Shown one piece after another: positions 20,404-35,206 of a stretch of 64,000 nt of DNA (within the stretch, counting starts at the first letter, position 1; each line of letters begins with the position of its first letter). The notes beneath the pieces are model-generated. The model saw only the letters and a program-made list of their open reading frames with translations, was not told where the DNA came from and searched no databases. The DNA is taken from contig JAEMBT020000005.1 of assembly GCA_018873245.2 (NCBI GenBank), forward strand, positions 7,612,001 to 7,676,000. The letters are read 5' to 3'. The DNA comes from Archegozetes longisetosus (taxonomy: Eukaryota; Arthropoda; Arachnida; Sarcoptiformes; Trhypochthoniidae). The position numbers and the translations under genes were made by a program.

Positions 20404-21345
20404 TCATATTTGATGCAAACTAAGGTTATTATAAAAATTATTATCATTGTTATTATTTTCGTCGTAATTAATAAAATTTGTAAAATTATTGAAACTGATG
20501 CTAAGTTTACACATGGATTCGTGTGAATTGAGTAAATTGATTAATTGTTGACACTCTTTCTGTAATTGTGATATCTCTTTACGCATTTGTGCGTTATTCA
20601 CTTCAAGTGATTCTGATTCCTATAATTTGGTTGAAAAAAAGCTTCAGTTATAAAGTTTTCTAATCACAAGTGATCACAACTCAAAAGTGTTATGATAACT
20701 TGAAAAACGTTTTAATACCTGAACGAGTTGTACAGAATGTAACTTTTTCTTATTCCTACACTTCGTGGCCGCCACTTTGTTTCTTTCTCTCCTTCTACGC
20801 CTTCTTTCAAAGTCTGCTTGAGATAGTTGTATATCAGGCGATGTCGTATCACTTTCAGTGTTGCCATTAGAAGATGGGTCATTAGATCCGATCTGATTGA
20901 GTCCTTGAGCTACTCGCCTCGATTGAATAGTCAATCTTAAGCTATCTTTGATCAACTTCTTCCTAGTTTCTTGGTATGTGATCGGAGGTGAAGCGACAGA
21001 CATCGATGAACATGAAGATGTTGGCGATTGTATCGGATAGTTGCGTGAGTATAGGTCTTGATAAGTTGGTGGTGTTGTGACTGGAGATTCTGGTGGGAAG
21101 CTTGCAAAACTTGAGATTATATCAGGTGTAGGTGGTGGTGAAGACGCTTCCGATGAGTCGAAGTGGTTCGAGTCAAAGTGGTTTGAATCGAAGTGGTTTG
21201 AGTCGAAATTGTTGAAATTATAACATTCTGTCTCAAAATCATTTAAGAATGAAGTGATGAAGTTGGTTTGTGAGCAGTTTGACGTGTAATTCACTAGTTG
21301 TTGATGTTGGGCCTCTTGACCACTTCCATCAATTGAGCCAAACAT
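20404..21345 (-). CDS. ATF3/JDP2/Fos-type bZIP transcription factor (two exons)
   Basis: Exon 1 is 21345-20719 and exon 2 is 20619-20404, joined in phase 0 across a 99-bp intron (donor CAG|gtatta, acceptor tatag). The 280-residue product has a low-complexity N-terminus with four DSNHF-type repeats at about residues 48-63, Ser/Pro-rich segments (SSPPPTPD) and the bZIP. The basic region at about 181-201 contains RRRRRRERNKVAATKCRNKKK-type sequence with the N-x7-R contact. A leucine zipper follows, across the splice junction (QESESLEV...MRKEISQLQKECQQLINLL), ending LNSHESMC, as in ATF3/JDP2/Fos (LNLHRPTC-like). It should bind AP-1/CRE sites as a homodimer or with Jun partners and is normally stress-induced. 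The Asn-rich tail (NNNNDNNFYNN) is lineage-specific. ATF3-like is preferred over Fos from the tail after the zipper. Confidence 0.9.
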
Positions 21346-24300
21346 AGTTTACTAATTTAGGAGCCCTTCAATTGAATAGAAAAAAATTCATTAATCCACT
21401 AAATAGTTGGAAAAAATGAAATTTAAACGACTTTTGAGCGTTTTATGAAACGTGTGAAAGTTAAGCTAGCATTAAATACGTCGTAATGGACTGATAAATT
21501 GATCAGAAACTTGTGATCGATTCCTGTTAATCTTTTTTATCAACATGATAGATAATTAAATAATTTTTTGATTAAGGTTTCTGGGATGGTTATGCAGATA
21601 ATGGTTTCACATTTTTCATATATGCAATAATTTGTTTTGTTATAACAGTACTTCATACTATCTTAAATCACAGGCACACAAACTTTTGAATACTTTAAAC
21701 ATAGAAACGACTAAAATTAGTTTCATGCTAACTCTCAGGTTTGTAATTACTCGTAAGCGTGCAATAAATTCGGACATTTTTAACATAAAATGTACCAGAA
21801 CTAAAGTTAAGTTAACATATTCTGTATTAGTATCAATTAATCAAATATTTGCATTGGTATGCGTTTGACGATTTATTCAGATTTAATCAATTAATTGATA
21901 GAAAGTATTTACTTAGGCGATGTTAGAGATATAAAAAAAATGTTTGATTTGAAAAGTGATCCAAATAATAATTAGTGTTCGTTTCATAGATTCAATCTTA
22001 ATGGAATACTTTTGATTGAAAATTGCCAGTTACTAAAAGCTTTTTAATGAAATTCAAGCAAGCAATTAATTGTAACGAAAGCATATAATTAGCTGCAAGT
22101 CACACCATGCTATAAAAGTTAAAAATTTCAAATTTCTAAATATTTAAATTAAATACAAATAAATCAATTTAACGATTGACAGAATATTTGACCCAAATAG
22201 CAATAGAGATTAATTTGTAATCAATACAATACTCAGCTATGAACATGTTATGCATCATGAAAAAGTGTGCCTTACGTTAGTTTTGACCGAATTGGGACAA
22301 ACATGAGATCTCTTCACTGTTTGTGCACGATATTCAATTCAAACATTAATAAACTTTCAATTTCGGCACAATATTATTAATTAAAGTTGAATTATACAAG
22401 TATTTGATAAATTGAACAACTTTTCAATGTTTGCCATTGAAATGATTTTGATTGTGATAAGAAATTAAAGTAGCGCTCTTTAAACTCAATTGTATTGTAT
22501 GTTTGGATAGGGAAATATGAATGCAAATAAAAAGCACACCTTAGTTTTATTATTGTTCATAACGCCCTAATCATTCCAATGAATAAGTATTCTATGCCAA
22601 ATATTCTATGCAAATTCCATTTCTAATCAATGATTGGTCAGTTAAGACATTAAGTTTTTTTTAAAACTAAATTATAGTAATCTATATTATAATTTTCAAT
22701 GACATCTACCTTAGTTTTTAGGCAATATTAATTAATATTTATCATTCAATACGAATAGTTTGAGTGCTGAAGAAAAAATTTAATCTTTGAATCGAAAATC
22801 ATATTCTGGATAATGGTTAAATATTTGTGAATGTTTAATAAAACGAAAAAATATTTTAGTGAATCTTTACTCCTTGCTAACTACTTGTCATAATAGGATG
22901 GTGTTTAGAATTGCTAAACTAACAATTCAAGGAATACTCGTCTCTTCAGATAGCTTTTCAAATCTTTAGATAATCAGAACTAACCTCCCCCTCGGATTGG
23001 AGTCAATATTGAGAAAAGAATGACAAAATAAAGTGCTTTTTCCGCATTGAATTTATTAAATATAGAAAAGGAAAACCTGAGCATATTTTTGGATGCGTGG
23101 GAAAAGCGTTCAGTTTATTATGATTGAAAAGCTGTAGCATTAGGTAATTAGCAATTACTAGGCTGACAATCAAAAATTGTTTGATGTTCAATCATTTTTA
23201 GCTGTTCGCCTATTTGTTGATATTTTTCATGACCATTATTCTGGATTTCTGAACGCAAAAGCGTGTCATTGCTACCTATCAAGTGATGCTACTTCTGATT
23301 ATATGCAGCATACGTGATCCGAAAACTAATTTATTTATTTATACGACAATTTCAAATAAAGTTTTAACAAATGGTTTTTGTGTGTTCGATGAAGGATATC
23401 GTCCCGACTTTATGATTAAGAAATCAAAAACACTTATTTTAATGGCAAATCAGATATTACTTCGAATTGGAATAAAAATCTCTGATTAAAAAATCAGTAT
23501 AGGTTTGAAAAAGTAATAATATTTGCTTTTACTGATGAGAGATGAAGATTTTGTAGTTGATAGCTATTAGTATGCTTAAAATTAAGTGTCTATTTAACTT
23601 AATCTCGCTATTAAAGGGGTTCACTTCGTATGTTTAAAACGGTCCATGAAATTAGTGGTCATTCAAATCGTAAAACCAGATAAGAACTGCAGTAAAATTT
23701 CAAAACCAAATTGTTGCAAAACAATTGCAAGTTCTAAACTATTTCAGTATTTCTTGCATAATGAGGATAATAGGCGTTAATTTCATTACTGCTAATTTGT
23801 TTTAAAAAGCATGAAGGCTGCAGAGTGTATGTTAATTATTGATTTTAATTGAATAAAGTTAATTGAATAGCAGATGAACATATTGTTTGAGTTCATTTAT
23901 CATTTAAATTATCTGTTATTGATGTCAATTGATTGGATATACATTCGTGTTAACTCTTTCCGAGATTTATTTCAAGTGTTTTCTAAGCTTTTTCAAGCAT
24001 AACAAATACAACCATGAGAAAGATTTTAGATTAAACCTACAAACTACGTGAGAATACGACAAAAAGTGCCTGATAGAGCAATTAATTTAAGTCCAAGTGA
24101 ATGTCGTCTACTTAAGTCTATTCACTTTTTTAGTACTGACTTCAAGGGCATAAATCTCGGAAATCTATGAAAATGAGTTGTGATAAGATTTTATAGAGTT
24201 GAATATTTGCATAAATTTATATAAAAAAAGAAGGTCAGTTCAGGTTTAGAATTAGTCTTATGATAAATTATTTTTCAGGACTTATATAGTTTGATTTTCC

Positions 24301-27300
24301 AAAATAATTATACTCTATATATTTCGTGCTTAGTATACAGATCAAGATTTTCAATTAAAATATATGGTTAACAGCATTCTGTAAACAAATAAGCAAAACT
24401 TCCCCATAAGAGCTTTAATATTCAAGTCATTCACCAAATATTATCTGTTGCTAAATAAGAAAAAAAGTGTTTTCAAAGTTAGTATTTTATAAAAGCCTTA
24501 GTTCAAAAGGCAGGATGGATAGTAAACTTGTACTGTACTTTTTTCAATCAAAACAGTCAATCATCAAGACTACAAACTCAAGCTTTATGACATGCTATAA
24601 GATGAAAACTAATTATTATTTCAGTTAATGATTAGAAGTTAATTTTATTTCTTTTTTTGAAGTTATAATTATATATTTAAGCGTCTATCAAATATATAAC
24701 TTTTTAATGGATCTTAGATACAAGTCATAATCTGAAGATTAAATCTTGAATAATGAAACGCTTAAGAGGTTCTGACTTTTTTGTTAAGTTCGTCCCAAAA
24801 TTTTAATAACAGACTTTGAGTTCAATAATGAATTGCAATACTTTGAGTGGAGAATAAATTGAAGCCTTAGATTCAAGGACTGGCGAAAAAAATAATTTTA
24901 CGATAAATTTAGACTTGAATAGAAGATTGTTGAAGAATATAACAGTAAACTTGATCTTTGATTGTAGTGAAAGTCAATTTTAAAGGAAGGATATTATTCT
25001 TAGCTATACTTGTTTTCTGCTTTCATTCGTACGATGCTTTGTCAGAAATTTCGAGTGACCGCCAAAATCTATGCCATTAGAGATGCAACTACCATGTTGA
25101 TGGACTCAAATTCATAATCATATTAAGCAAATAGCCATGGAATAATTCTCCAAATTCATTAGATATGTAATTATACAGTTTTCATTTTATTCAATAGATT
25201 CATTATTTTTCAGATCTCGAGCTTTCACTTAAATCTTTCGTAAAACTTAGTGGTTAGGCAATATTTAAAATATTCTTCAGATTATTTTATGTGACCCTAT
25301 CGACAATCATATTTCTTCATAAATTAATAAGTAATTGAATTTTTAAGCAAAAATAGAATTTTTTTTGCTAGATTAAGAAAATTGTTTTTTGAAGTCTTTA
25401 TTTTTTGATTGGAGCTGACACTAAATAAATCTTTAATCTTTCAGTAATGATGATGTTGCTGAAAATAAGCTTAATTCAAAGTGAAAACTGTATGTTTAGA
25501 AGTCGTTTTATTCAACGCTATCGAATTCAAAATAATACTCAAGTCTCGATCATTTCTACTTCAGGCTATCATAGAGCGGCACTAATGTAAAAAATAAGCC
25601 TCAACCACGTTAGAAACACATCATTAATCAATTCAAGCTTAGTCGAAGGTATATTCAATTAGTCAATTAAATAAAAATGTACATTAGTCTAATAGTTAAA
25701 AAAATTGAAAAGTATATGTTTACATAAGTTAATTAGAAAAATTTTCTGATAAAATCATAACATAAGTTACTTGATATGATTTCTTTTTATCATAACGTCT
25801 TTTACTTGGTTTGTGGTTTAAGCTGCATTTGACTAAGGAATCAAATTTTCAGAACTAGTCTAACCTTTTCACTTTCATCCAAAACTTGTTATACAAAAGA
25901 AATTATACTGAAAGGGATTTGAACTGCACCGTGGCACTGCTTGAGGTACAAATTTCTCTTTCGGCTTTAGTACAAGTAATGTTTTGAACAAATCAAATGA
26001 TATACAATCACGGCAAGAGTTCCAAAACTCAAATTACTTTCAATTTTTATTAACAACACTCTTGCATCAACAAGATTTTTAACGATTCATTTGAGTGTTA
26101 AACAAACTTGCAGATAACAGAGCTATTGCTGTTTGAATATATGATTCATAACTCTTTTAAAATAAAAGAGCCAAAATAGTAATTCATGCAACTACTGCCT
26201 GACATGGTCTATGCAATAGTTCTACGAAAATAAAATTTAGAGCTCGTCTCTAAATGCTGAGTTGACATTGAATTTATTGCATGATTTTCTATTCATAGAA
26301 AGTGTTGCAGTTCTATCATACACTCAGAATGGATTGCAACATGAAATAAGATCATGATTTCACACTAAATCTTTGTCATTTTCTCATTTTCATCAGGTTA
26401 CTTTTAAGTTCATTCATCTGTAACTCTTTTAATTGAAAAGCTTATATTCTTATTTAAATAGTATAGTCACTGATTTTCAATGTTTTGTATAATATTGAAA
26501 TTTTGTGCGTACTCTCAAATTCTCACAATAGATGAGGTATTACCACCGGCAAATATTAGCAAGGGATTACGTTTCACTTTATTATGAAAAAATTCAGACA
26601 AAAATTGTTGTCTAACATAATTAGCATGTTTAGCAAACATTAAAATCTAGTAAAATAGTTTTCATAGTTAGTAATTCAAACTTGGAAATGTATACAGTTT
26701 AAAAGTTGCATTTATTTTGAAATGTGCGTGTGTTTTGCAAGTATTACTCCAAACTTGAGTCTTTCAAGCAAGATTCAAGTTTTAAATTAGTTTTTATAAA
26801 GAATTTATTTCAACGCATGCTTATCATTATTATAAAGCTAATTACATTTTCAATCTAGATATCGATTTTTAATGATAATATTAGTGGTAATAGGGCCAAA
26901 TTTGATAACAATTGAATTTATATGTTCGTAAAATAATTATTCCCGAAATTATATTGTTGTTCGATAATCACAAACAACATAGTGATTGATTTAATTGACA
27001 ATACAGTACATTTGGAAGCAAATGAGGAAAAATAATGTACATATCTATGATGTGCAGTAAAATTAAAGAAAGAGAAAAAAGATTGAAGTTCAAATTGAAA
27101 TAGTAATCGTGAGACACAGTATGAGGGCTTTGAGTAAAATCTTATTTCCTAAAGAAAAACTCTAAACAATAATTGATAGTAATGACAATAAGCAAAAATA
27201 ATAATCATAAAAGTAATAGTAATTGGCTGGCGTTCAATACAGACTTTATATGCCAGTAGGTCTCAACAAGTTTTGGAGATGTTAAATATTTGCGCCCTAT

Positions 27301-30300
27301 TAATAATATACACTGAAAACTAGTTATAGAAAACACTTCTGATCATTATTGGCTCTGACTTTGAGTTTGGAAAAAAACTCAGTTAATGTGTATTCGCATT
27401 TTCTCCTTTTGTCAGTATTAAGTCTGACGCCCACATCAAATCGTGACTCTCCCTCAGGCTATTAAAGCATGTTTTCTCTTAAAAAAAGCGAAAATACTTT
27501 GCTTTCATTACTAACTGTTTCTCCCATTCTCTTATCTTTGATTTCTGTTTTTTACTGTTTGATAGTCTTAAGTTTGAAAGTGAGCTCGGAATGGTAATTA
27601 CGAGGTATTCCTGGCATAAATATGTATTATTTAATCAAATCCAATGGTGTACACTTGAATACTTCTCTTTGAAGTTTAATATAGAGAAAAGATTATTCAT
27701 TGAGCAAGTCAAAATGTTAGAGACAAAACACGAACTTGTAAATAACATGTTACGAGTAATTGAATCATGTTGAACCATAGCACAAATGATAAATTTTACC
27801 AATAGCTCAATACTTTTCTTGTCGGAAAGCATTTGATTGTCTAAATAATTAGTTTAAGATTTTCACATCTATTTGCTAAACAAACAGAAATAAGAACATT
27901 TGCAACAAACAATCCATTGATTGCATTTCTAACCATTGTTAAATTTAAGGCTTATGAAAATAGTCTCCAAAACTAATCAGTTATAGTGCAACGCATTGAA
28001 AGGTTGCAAAAATAAAATAAGTTAAAAGAATTGATAACGCATTGATTCGATAGTAACTTAAGAAGTGAAAAGCTTTTCAGTTGAGTCTTAATACAAATAA
28101 CTGTTAAATGAGTATAAAAAAGACGAAAATACTATAATAAAGCTGAGAACGCTGTAAATTATAAACTTGTAAATTGAGGTTGTGTTGAAATTTAGTTTTT
28201 CTTGAAGAAGTGGGGAGAAGGACACAAAAGCCATGCATAGTTAAAAAGCCATAAAATGATGCCTCTTTCAACATTCTCAGGCATTATAACGTTTTTAAAA
28301 ATGTATAATATTATTATATATTCCATTATATTTACTTATATATTTATACATACAAATTGACGACTAAATCTTATGGCAATTTTATTTAAAAGCTAGAATA
28401 ATAGTGAAGTTTTCTTCTACAGAAACCTATTATATTTTCATGAGAGGAAACAAATTATATTTATAAGGCTAGACTTCATTCTAATTGCAATACTATTATT
28501 ATTTTCATTACAAGGGCATCACTTGAAAAAATTTTTCATTTTCTTAAAGTAAACACATTTTAATGAAAAGGAAGAATTTTCAAATTTTTGCTCAACCCAT
28601 AAAAGAAGGTAAACGTTTCAGTAACTCATTACTTGAAATGATGAGAAACACTAATTGAAAAATCATTACTCATTTGTTTTTGAAGAAATTAGAGAGTTTC
28701 AGTTTGAAATATTAGTTATTATTTTTGGTTTGTGCAAATTTCTACGCAGCTAAAAATATTACTGATCATTTTTCATGGTATATCCAGAAAGTGAAAGTTC
28801 AATTTTGAAATTAGACTTGTTTTCGCTCTCACTAAAACTGGTAGTAAATAATAACTAGTTTGCCAAAGAGTAACAAATTTCAATGAATGTCAAGTTTATT
28901 TCAAATATTTTGAATAAGGAAACGTCAATTTCCCAATAATTAATAATTTACTGCTCAATAAACTTAGAATAATGAAGGTTTGCATAATTTTGTCTGTATA
29001 ATTGCATTGAGACTACACAATAAGCTTGTGACCATTAATAATGCTTAAACAGTATATTTAACACAATTATATTGCATCAATACCGCTAGCATGAAATGTT
29101 AAAATGTTTTCCTCATTGCGATATCAATAAATCTATGATTGACTTGGCGATTTGTTTCACGTAAAAATTCGAAAAATTTCAAAAACAATTCTTTATCAGT
29201 TCAAACCATGATATGAAATCAGGGCCCATTGATTTGTCATTTTATTCGTAAGAATTTGTTAGGATCTAAAATGCTTAAAGCGTTATATTTACGGTATTAA
29301 AAACGTTTGAAAATTGAATTATAAACTAATCCAAATTGAAACTTAAGAGAGACCAATCCTTGAATGGTTTCTGTGTTTCAATCATAATTAAAATCAAATT
29401 ATGCTTTAAAAGTAATACTCTTGAAGGTTTGACTTTAGGATGCAGTGCAATGTTGGTGATGGATCACGCTAATGTTTATTTTAAGTAAAGGCTAGGCAAT
29501 ACTAGAAAAGGCAGATTAAACCTAAACTTCAATCTATCAAGTATTATAGGTAAGCATGTTTTGCAGCAATATCGTACAACATTCAGTAGTAAAGTTCTCT
29601 TAAATATAAAAATACAGTCTTTCTGGTAAGAATTGAAATATATACTTTTCACAGAAACACATCCTTTCAGTTTGAGTGCATTGTGCATGCGGCTGCATGT
29701 CATGTCAGCTTGTAGCAAACATGATATCAAAACGTGCGTCCAAGTCTTACTTCTGATTTTATGAAAATCACATTGGTTTCAAGTTTTCAATAAGATTATA
29801 AATAAAAGAATCAGATTATAATCTTTCAAAAAATGTCAGGTAATTTATGAGGCACTGAAAAGAAACCTCATCAATTAATTACAGTGTTATCATGAATATG
29901 AAATATATGTTTTCATTATGAACTTAACACACTTACGTTAATCTCGAATTCGTTTTCAATTTGAAAGGCTATAAATATCAATAAATAATTGGAACCTTAC
30001 TCAATTTGACATTATTTGACTCATTATTTATTTCAGAGATTACTGTTTAGCAACTATGAAACTAAATTCCGATCTTATTTTTGTTATACAATCGTGAGCA
30101 TCATTTTGGACTTTGCAAGAGTTGATGTTCTTGAGGCTTGAATCTTATTTTGACAACTTATTCTAAAACGATTATGGCATTGTATGCAGAGACATAAAGC
30201 AAAAACAAAATAACAAATAACAACAAAAAAATCAATAACAAAGTATAATACTGCCGAAAAGTTGATAAATATTGAACTAATTCTAATTGTTTAACTAAAC

Positions 30301-33300
30301 AGTAAAGCATAACCGATTGACATATAAACTGTGTGCATAAATGAAGGTTGTTTTCCTATAAAATCTGCTAATTATTCAATGAGCATCACGAACAAATTTA
30401 TCTAAGATTCGGTTTATTCATATCTTATCGCACTTCTCATGGAAATTTATTTACATTTCACACTTTCATCTAGTTTTCAAAAGTAATCTAAACCCAAATA
30501 AATGTGAAGTATTTCTCGAGCGTAACTCTCGAGCGAAATTCCTTCGGCCGGACTCGAGAAATGGAAGGGCTTGCCAATTACCATTGAGAACTACTGAACA
30601 AATAAAATATTTTACTGTTAAGCAGTTTGACAGTACAGTGAGAAAGAACGCATAAAAGCTTCAAGTTAAACAAGTATAAAAAATTATGTTAAGTATTAAC
30701 CTATAGTTAATACTTGTATATTAACTGTAATGTATATTATGATTTGCGGCACAATTTTTCATTTAAATATCAAACGCGGCTCAATCATAATCATAGATTT
30801 TCATATGAGCAAAAATACATATATAATACTGGTATTTGTAATTCTAATTAAGCTGAATCAGTAAATACTATGCATTATTGTGTAAACTTCTATACAATAA
30901 AACTGAAATTTGATGTTAAAATGCGCCGCAGTATGAATCCTATCAAATTAAATCCATTCTCTTCCCTAATGCATTTCAAAAATGTGAAATTTCAAAATTT
31001 TTATTATATACGCCTAAAACTTATTCAGCTCATATCATGAGTGTTGAAGTGAGTGAAAAATCCTGTTTTATAGGGATGTATAACAAATCTTAAGTAAAAA
31101 TGTTTCAATCAATTTAATACAGAGATTCCCATTAACTGATCATTAACGAGAGAAGTTTTGAGGTTTAGATAAGTTTTTTATCAAATATATGACGCTCTGG
31201 GCAACCAATTAGCAATAATACTAATACTCAATCGTAATCAATAAACTAGATGTTTTTCGTTAGATGTATTTTCACTGAGTTACTAAGGGATGATTGAGTT
31301 GCAAAATTTGAATATATTATGGAAAAATTATTCGGAATTTGTATTTTTATTGTTTTTTAAAACAATAATAAATACTTATTATCATATTTAAAGCTTATAT
31401 TAGTAGATATTTTTCAAAGTTAGTCTAATAACTTATCTTTAATTGAGGTAAACTTTAGTAAGACAGTAAATAATTCCAATGAAAGATCAAATTGTTATGT
31501 CATAATAAATAAATCAACAATTTGTTAAGGTTTATGTTAAATTGAAAAAGCGAGAGCTTATGTATGACTTTTTCTGATTTACATTCTTTTTGTTTTTACG
31601 AGCTATACATTTATAGCTAACCTCAATGCTATCTATTGCTTTATTGCTTCCCTACTAGATTGAGTTACAAAATTAATTCTGAGTAATTACAAAATCAAAT
31701 AATTAATAGAATTTCAGGAAATAATTCTCAACAAAGGAAAATTCCCACATTCGAGCCTGAAGATACATTGGTTAAACGTGAATTAATTGAAGCCACGAAT
31801 GCAACCACACTTATGAATATGAATTTCTAGTGGCGAATCCAGAAAATTTCGGGTTGGAGTGCACGAAGTTCTCTCCAACGCTGAGTGGGGTGCATCGATC
31901 ATATTCAATTTGATGTGAATTTTTTTGTAGTTTTAAATTTGAATTATTCAGATTATTACTTTACTTTGCAGTAATTACAACAAATTGAGAAAATTTCAAA
32001 TTCAAAAGTATACAACTTTTTCCATCGAGTCAACTAGGGATTAAGTTGGAGGTGCTGCTTCCCCACTGTCAATTTCTCGATCTATAACTAAAATTGAAAA
32101 TCTACATAACGGGAAAAATTTAAATCAAATTTTTATGTACTCTATGCGAGCGTAAACTCGAGAATCAACATTTCATGCCTCAAAATATTTAAATATTGAA
32201 GATTTGTGTATTAAAAGTGTAGAAAAGTTAAAAATTATTGACAGTTGCCTTACATGCTAAAATAATGCCTTGTTGTTGCCTAAGATTAACATGATTTATA
32301 TTTTCTCTTTTATTTCTACGAAGGATTGCAACACAGCTCAGCTGAAATAGAAAGCTATTTCTTGATTCAGAGTTTGAAATGATTGCCAACTGTTCAGCTC
32401 AGCTCAGCTCAGAAAGTTATGCTCAGTTTTATGGATCGTAAATTATAGCCCAAAGAAATAATTAGAGCCGAATTCACTTCAATATAGAAAATGAAACTGC
32501 GTTTCAATCAGTTAAACTAATTATTCGATCAATTAATTGAAAGTTCTTGGTAAAATTGATTTTCTGATAATATAATCTCAACAAAAATATTTGAAATTCA
32601 GTGCTCATGCCTTGAATTGTAAGCCTGACTCCGGATATGCAATCGTGATATGGAATAAGAATTTCATGAGAACAAAAAGTGTTTTTTCAATGATCTAAAA
32701 ACTGAAGTAAAAAATAAACAAAACGAGTTTGTTTTAATGCTATGGATTACTTTAAGAACATTTGATTTGGTTCAATTGAATTATCTTATCATTCGATATC
32801 ACTTTGATGTTTGATTCTTAATTGTTTAATGACTTCGTGATCATTTTAATTTGTAAACCACTTTGGTTCGCCAATAATTATCAAGTCTAGTTTCTTATCT
32901 TTTGATCTGAATGTAATTTGAACTATTCAAGATTTCAGTCACCATTAAAGAAACGACTGAAATACTTCTGCAGGAGCAATAATCAGTTGGAGCTTAGCAA
33001 TATCTACCGATAAAGTTAATATTGAAACATATTTTAAATCTTTTACATTCATTCAGTTATTAAATAAACATTTTGAATGCCGTTTCAATCAGATTTTTAC
33101 ATAAAGCAATTTTAGGAAATAGTAAATATTAACAGTTGGATAGCGAATAAAATAATCCTAAATATCTAACTGTATAATAGGTAGTTCACAAAGTCAATAG
33201 AGAGTTAGCATTAATCTTCTATCAGACTTGAAACCAGTTCAAAAAATAAATGTTGACACTTACAATAAAGTTTTACAACAACTCATTCATCAAACAATCG

Positions 33301-35206
33301 AATAATGATCACAAATTTGGTTCTTTTATGAGTTATGAATAGATGAAAACTTAGCTTACCTTAAGATTTGTATAACTAGATTGAAGGCAGGAATCAAAAG
33401 TAACTCAATGTTATTTAAGTAGATATCACTGTATGAATGCTTTAGAATCACATTTAATTTATAATAAGTATATTGTTTTGTAATTGATGCCGAGAATGAG
33501 TGCACATATCAACCGGTGATCATTTGACACTTCTTTACTCAAACACTACTAACTCAGTTCTTGTGTCAGTCATAACAAAATAAAACAATTTATATGAAAC
33601 GCAAGAAGAGTTTAAATTCGTGATGAGTTATCACACAGTGCAGTACCAATTGGTTACCTAAGCTCTCTTTCACTCCACCTCTTCAGGAGGTTTTACTTTT
33701 TATAAAACTAATGTTATATATGATGATAATGGAGGTGTCACTGATGAAGGTCTTCTAGAGAAAAAAGTAATGTACGAGTAGTTCATAAAATCCAAAGTTT
33801 ACAGTACTTCATAACTTGAGCCGTTATTAACTTAAGGGAGTATTTGTCGGGTATTCAAAACAGAATAAACAATCATTCATTTAAACATTGATTAAATCAA
33901 ACTTCAGGTTTTATTCAAAAGACTGTATAATTAAATGTCAGCTGGTTTTATAAGCTTTTTGATCAGTGAGTTGATTAACAATTAAGTCCGATTTCTTGTC
34001 TGTAGAAGCCTTTTTCCGGAAGTCGAGGGCGGTTTCAATCACAAGGTCTAGTGGTTGTGTCTATGATGTAAGAATTTTACGCAATAACTGTTCAAATTTT
34101 CTAATAGACTATGAATGTGTGCCAAAAATCATGCTTTTCACTTCTTAGTGGCATCTAATCCCCATCTTCCGATTTCTTCCCCGTCTTGCAGGTGGAGCGC
34201 CCTTGAAATTGATTATATTTCAATGTAAATTACAAACTCTTTTTTTATATTATTGTTATTAAAGCTCATGTGAAATTTCCGGGTCGTGAACTTGCCATTA
34301 AAGATACGATTAATATTGTTTTGCTTTTTACTGCTATTTAAGGGCGACCAACAGTTTAAAACCATTAAATAAAATTTATTTATACTTTTCATTATCACTT
34401 TCTCTACTTTTACACAGTATAGAAAAAGATGAATCATATTTCTGTGAGGCTTTAAAGAACTTTTTCTCAAAGGGTAGAGCCGTATAACTATCAAAGTGTT
34501 GGTTAAACTTGGAAAGACATGAATTATTGTTATTATATAATAAATAATCAGCTATTTATAGTTTTAAAGACAGTCTAATATAACGTAGAAATTATGTAAC
34601 TTTTATTCTATTTCAATGAGTTCTTCTTTTTTAAGCTCTGGAAAGCTTTCAATAATCCAAATATTAGTTTGCATTCACTTTAAAACTTGTAATCGTAAAA
34701 TCAAACTTTTTGTCATTTTTTGCCTTATTTAACCTAAAAAATTCTGTGCTTTCTAACAGTTATAATCTCCAATAGACTCTTATCAAGTTTAATAACTTCT
34801 GCCTATTCAATGCATTCAATTGTTTAACAATTAAGCAATCCATCAAAATTTTGCTTTCATTTTGAATTGAAGGCCAATTCATATAGTATTTGTCTATAAT
34901 TATCTTATTCAAAGGATTATAATATTGTCTGGTTTATATCTTTTTTACCCTTGCATTTTCAATAGTATTTACTTTTATGGACACGAGCATGAGTTCAATA
35001 GATTTTCTAACTTTTTTGTTGAATATTCTTGAAAAAATATTTAATTTAATGAAAATCTATATATATAAGTTAAGAAAAGAACTGGATTTCTTTAATTTAA
35101 TAAGTTCTCAAACATAACAATCTGACTGATAACTGTGAGACTCACTAATTCCTATAGTTTTGACTAGCTAAGCGAGTTAAATAGTGTAAAGTGGAGTGAG
35201 ACTAAT
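21346..35206. other. About 13.9-kb AT-rich region without recognisable genes
   Basis: I scanned both strands and found no coherent coding run, transposase, tRNA or rRNA. The few ORFs over 60 codons (for example 23003-23191, 23283-23489, 27591-27832, 29476-29730, 34213-34494) are AT-biased and domain-free. Small items are a GAGCTC-type pentamer run at 32391-32416, a CTCGAG-rich palindromic patch at 30516-30560, and a repeat-like phrase at 31830-31890 (gtggcgaatccagaaaattt). It could hold distal regulatory DNA for the bZIP gene or long non-coding transcripts; neither is shown by the sequence. Confidence 0.5.
32391..32416. repeat. Short tandem CAGCT pentamer repeat
   Basis: About five consecutive copies of the pentamer cagct (as cagctcagctcagctcag) occur in otherwise non-repetitive AT-rich DNA. 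Confidence 0.85.

Noticed and set aside
20670-20870. Plus-strand ORF of 66 codons
   Set aside because: Antisense shadow of the bZIP exon.
34030-34075. tRNA-like A-box phrase ggtctagtggttgtg
   Set aside because: No B-box at suitable spacing and no cloverleaf; insufficient to call a tRNA or SINE.
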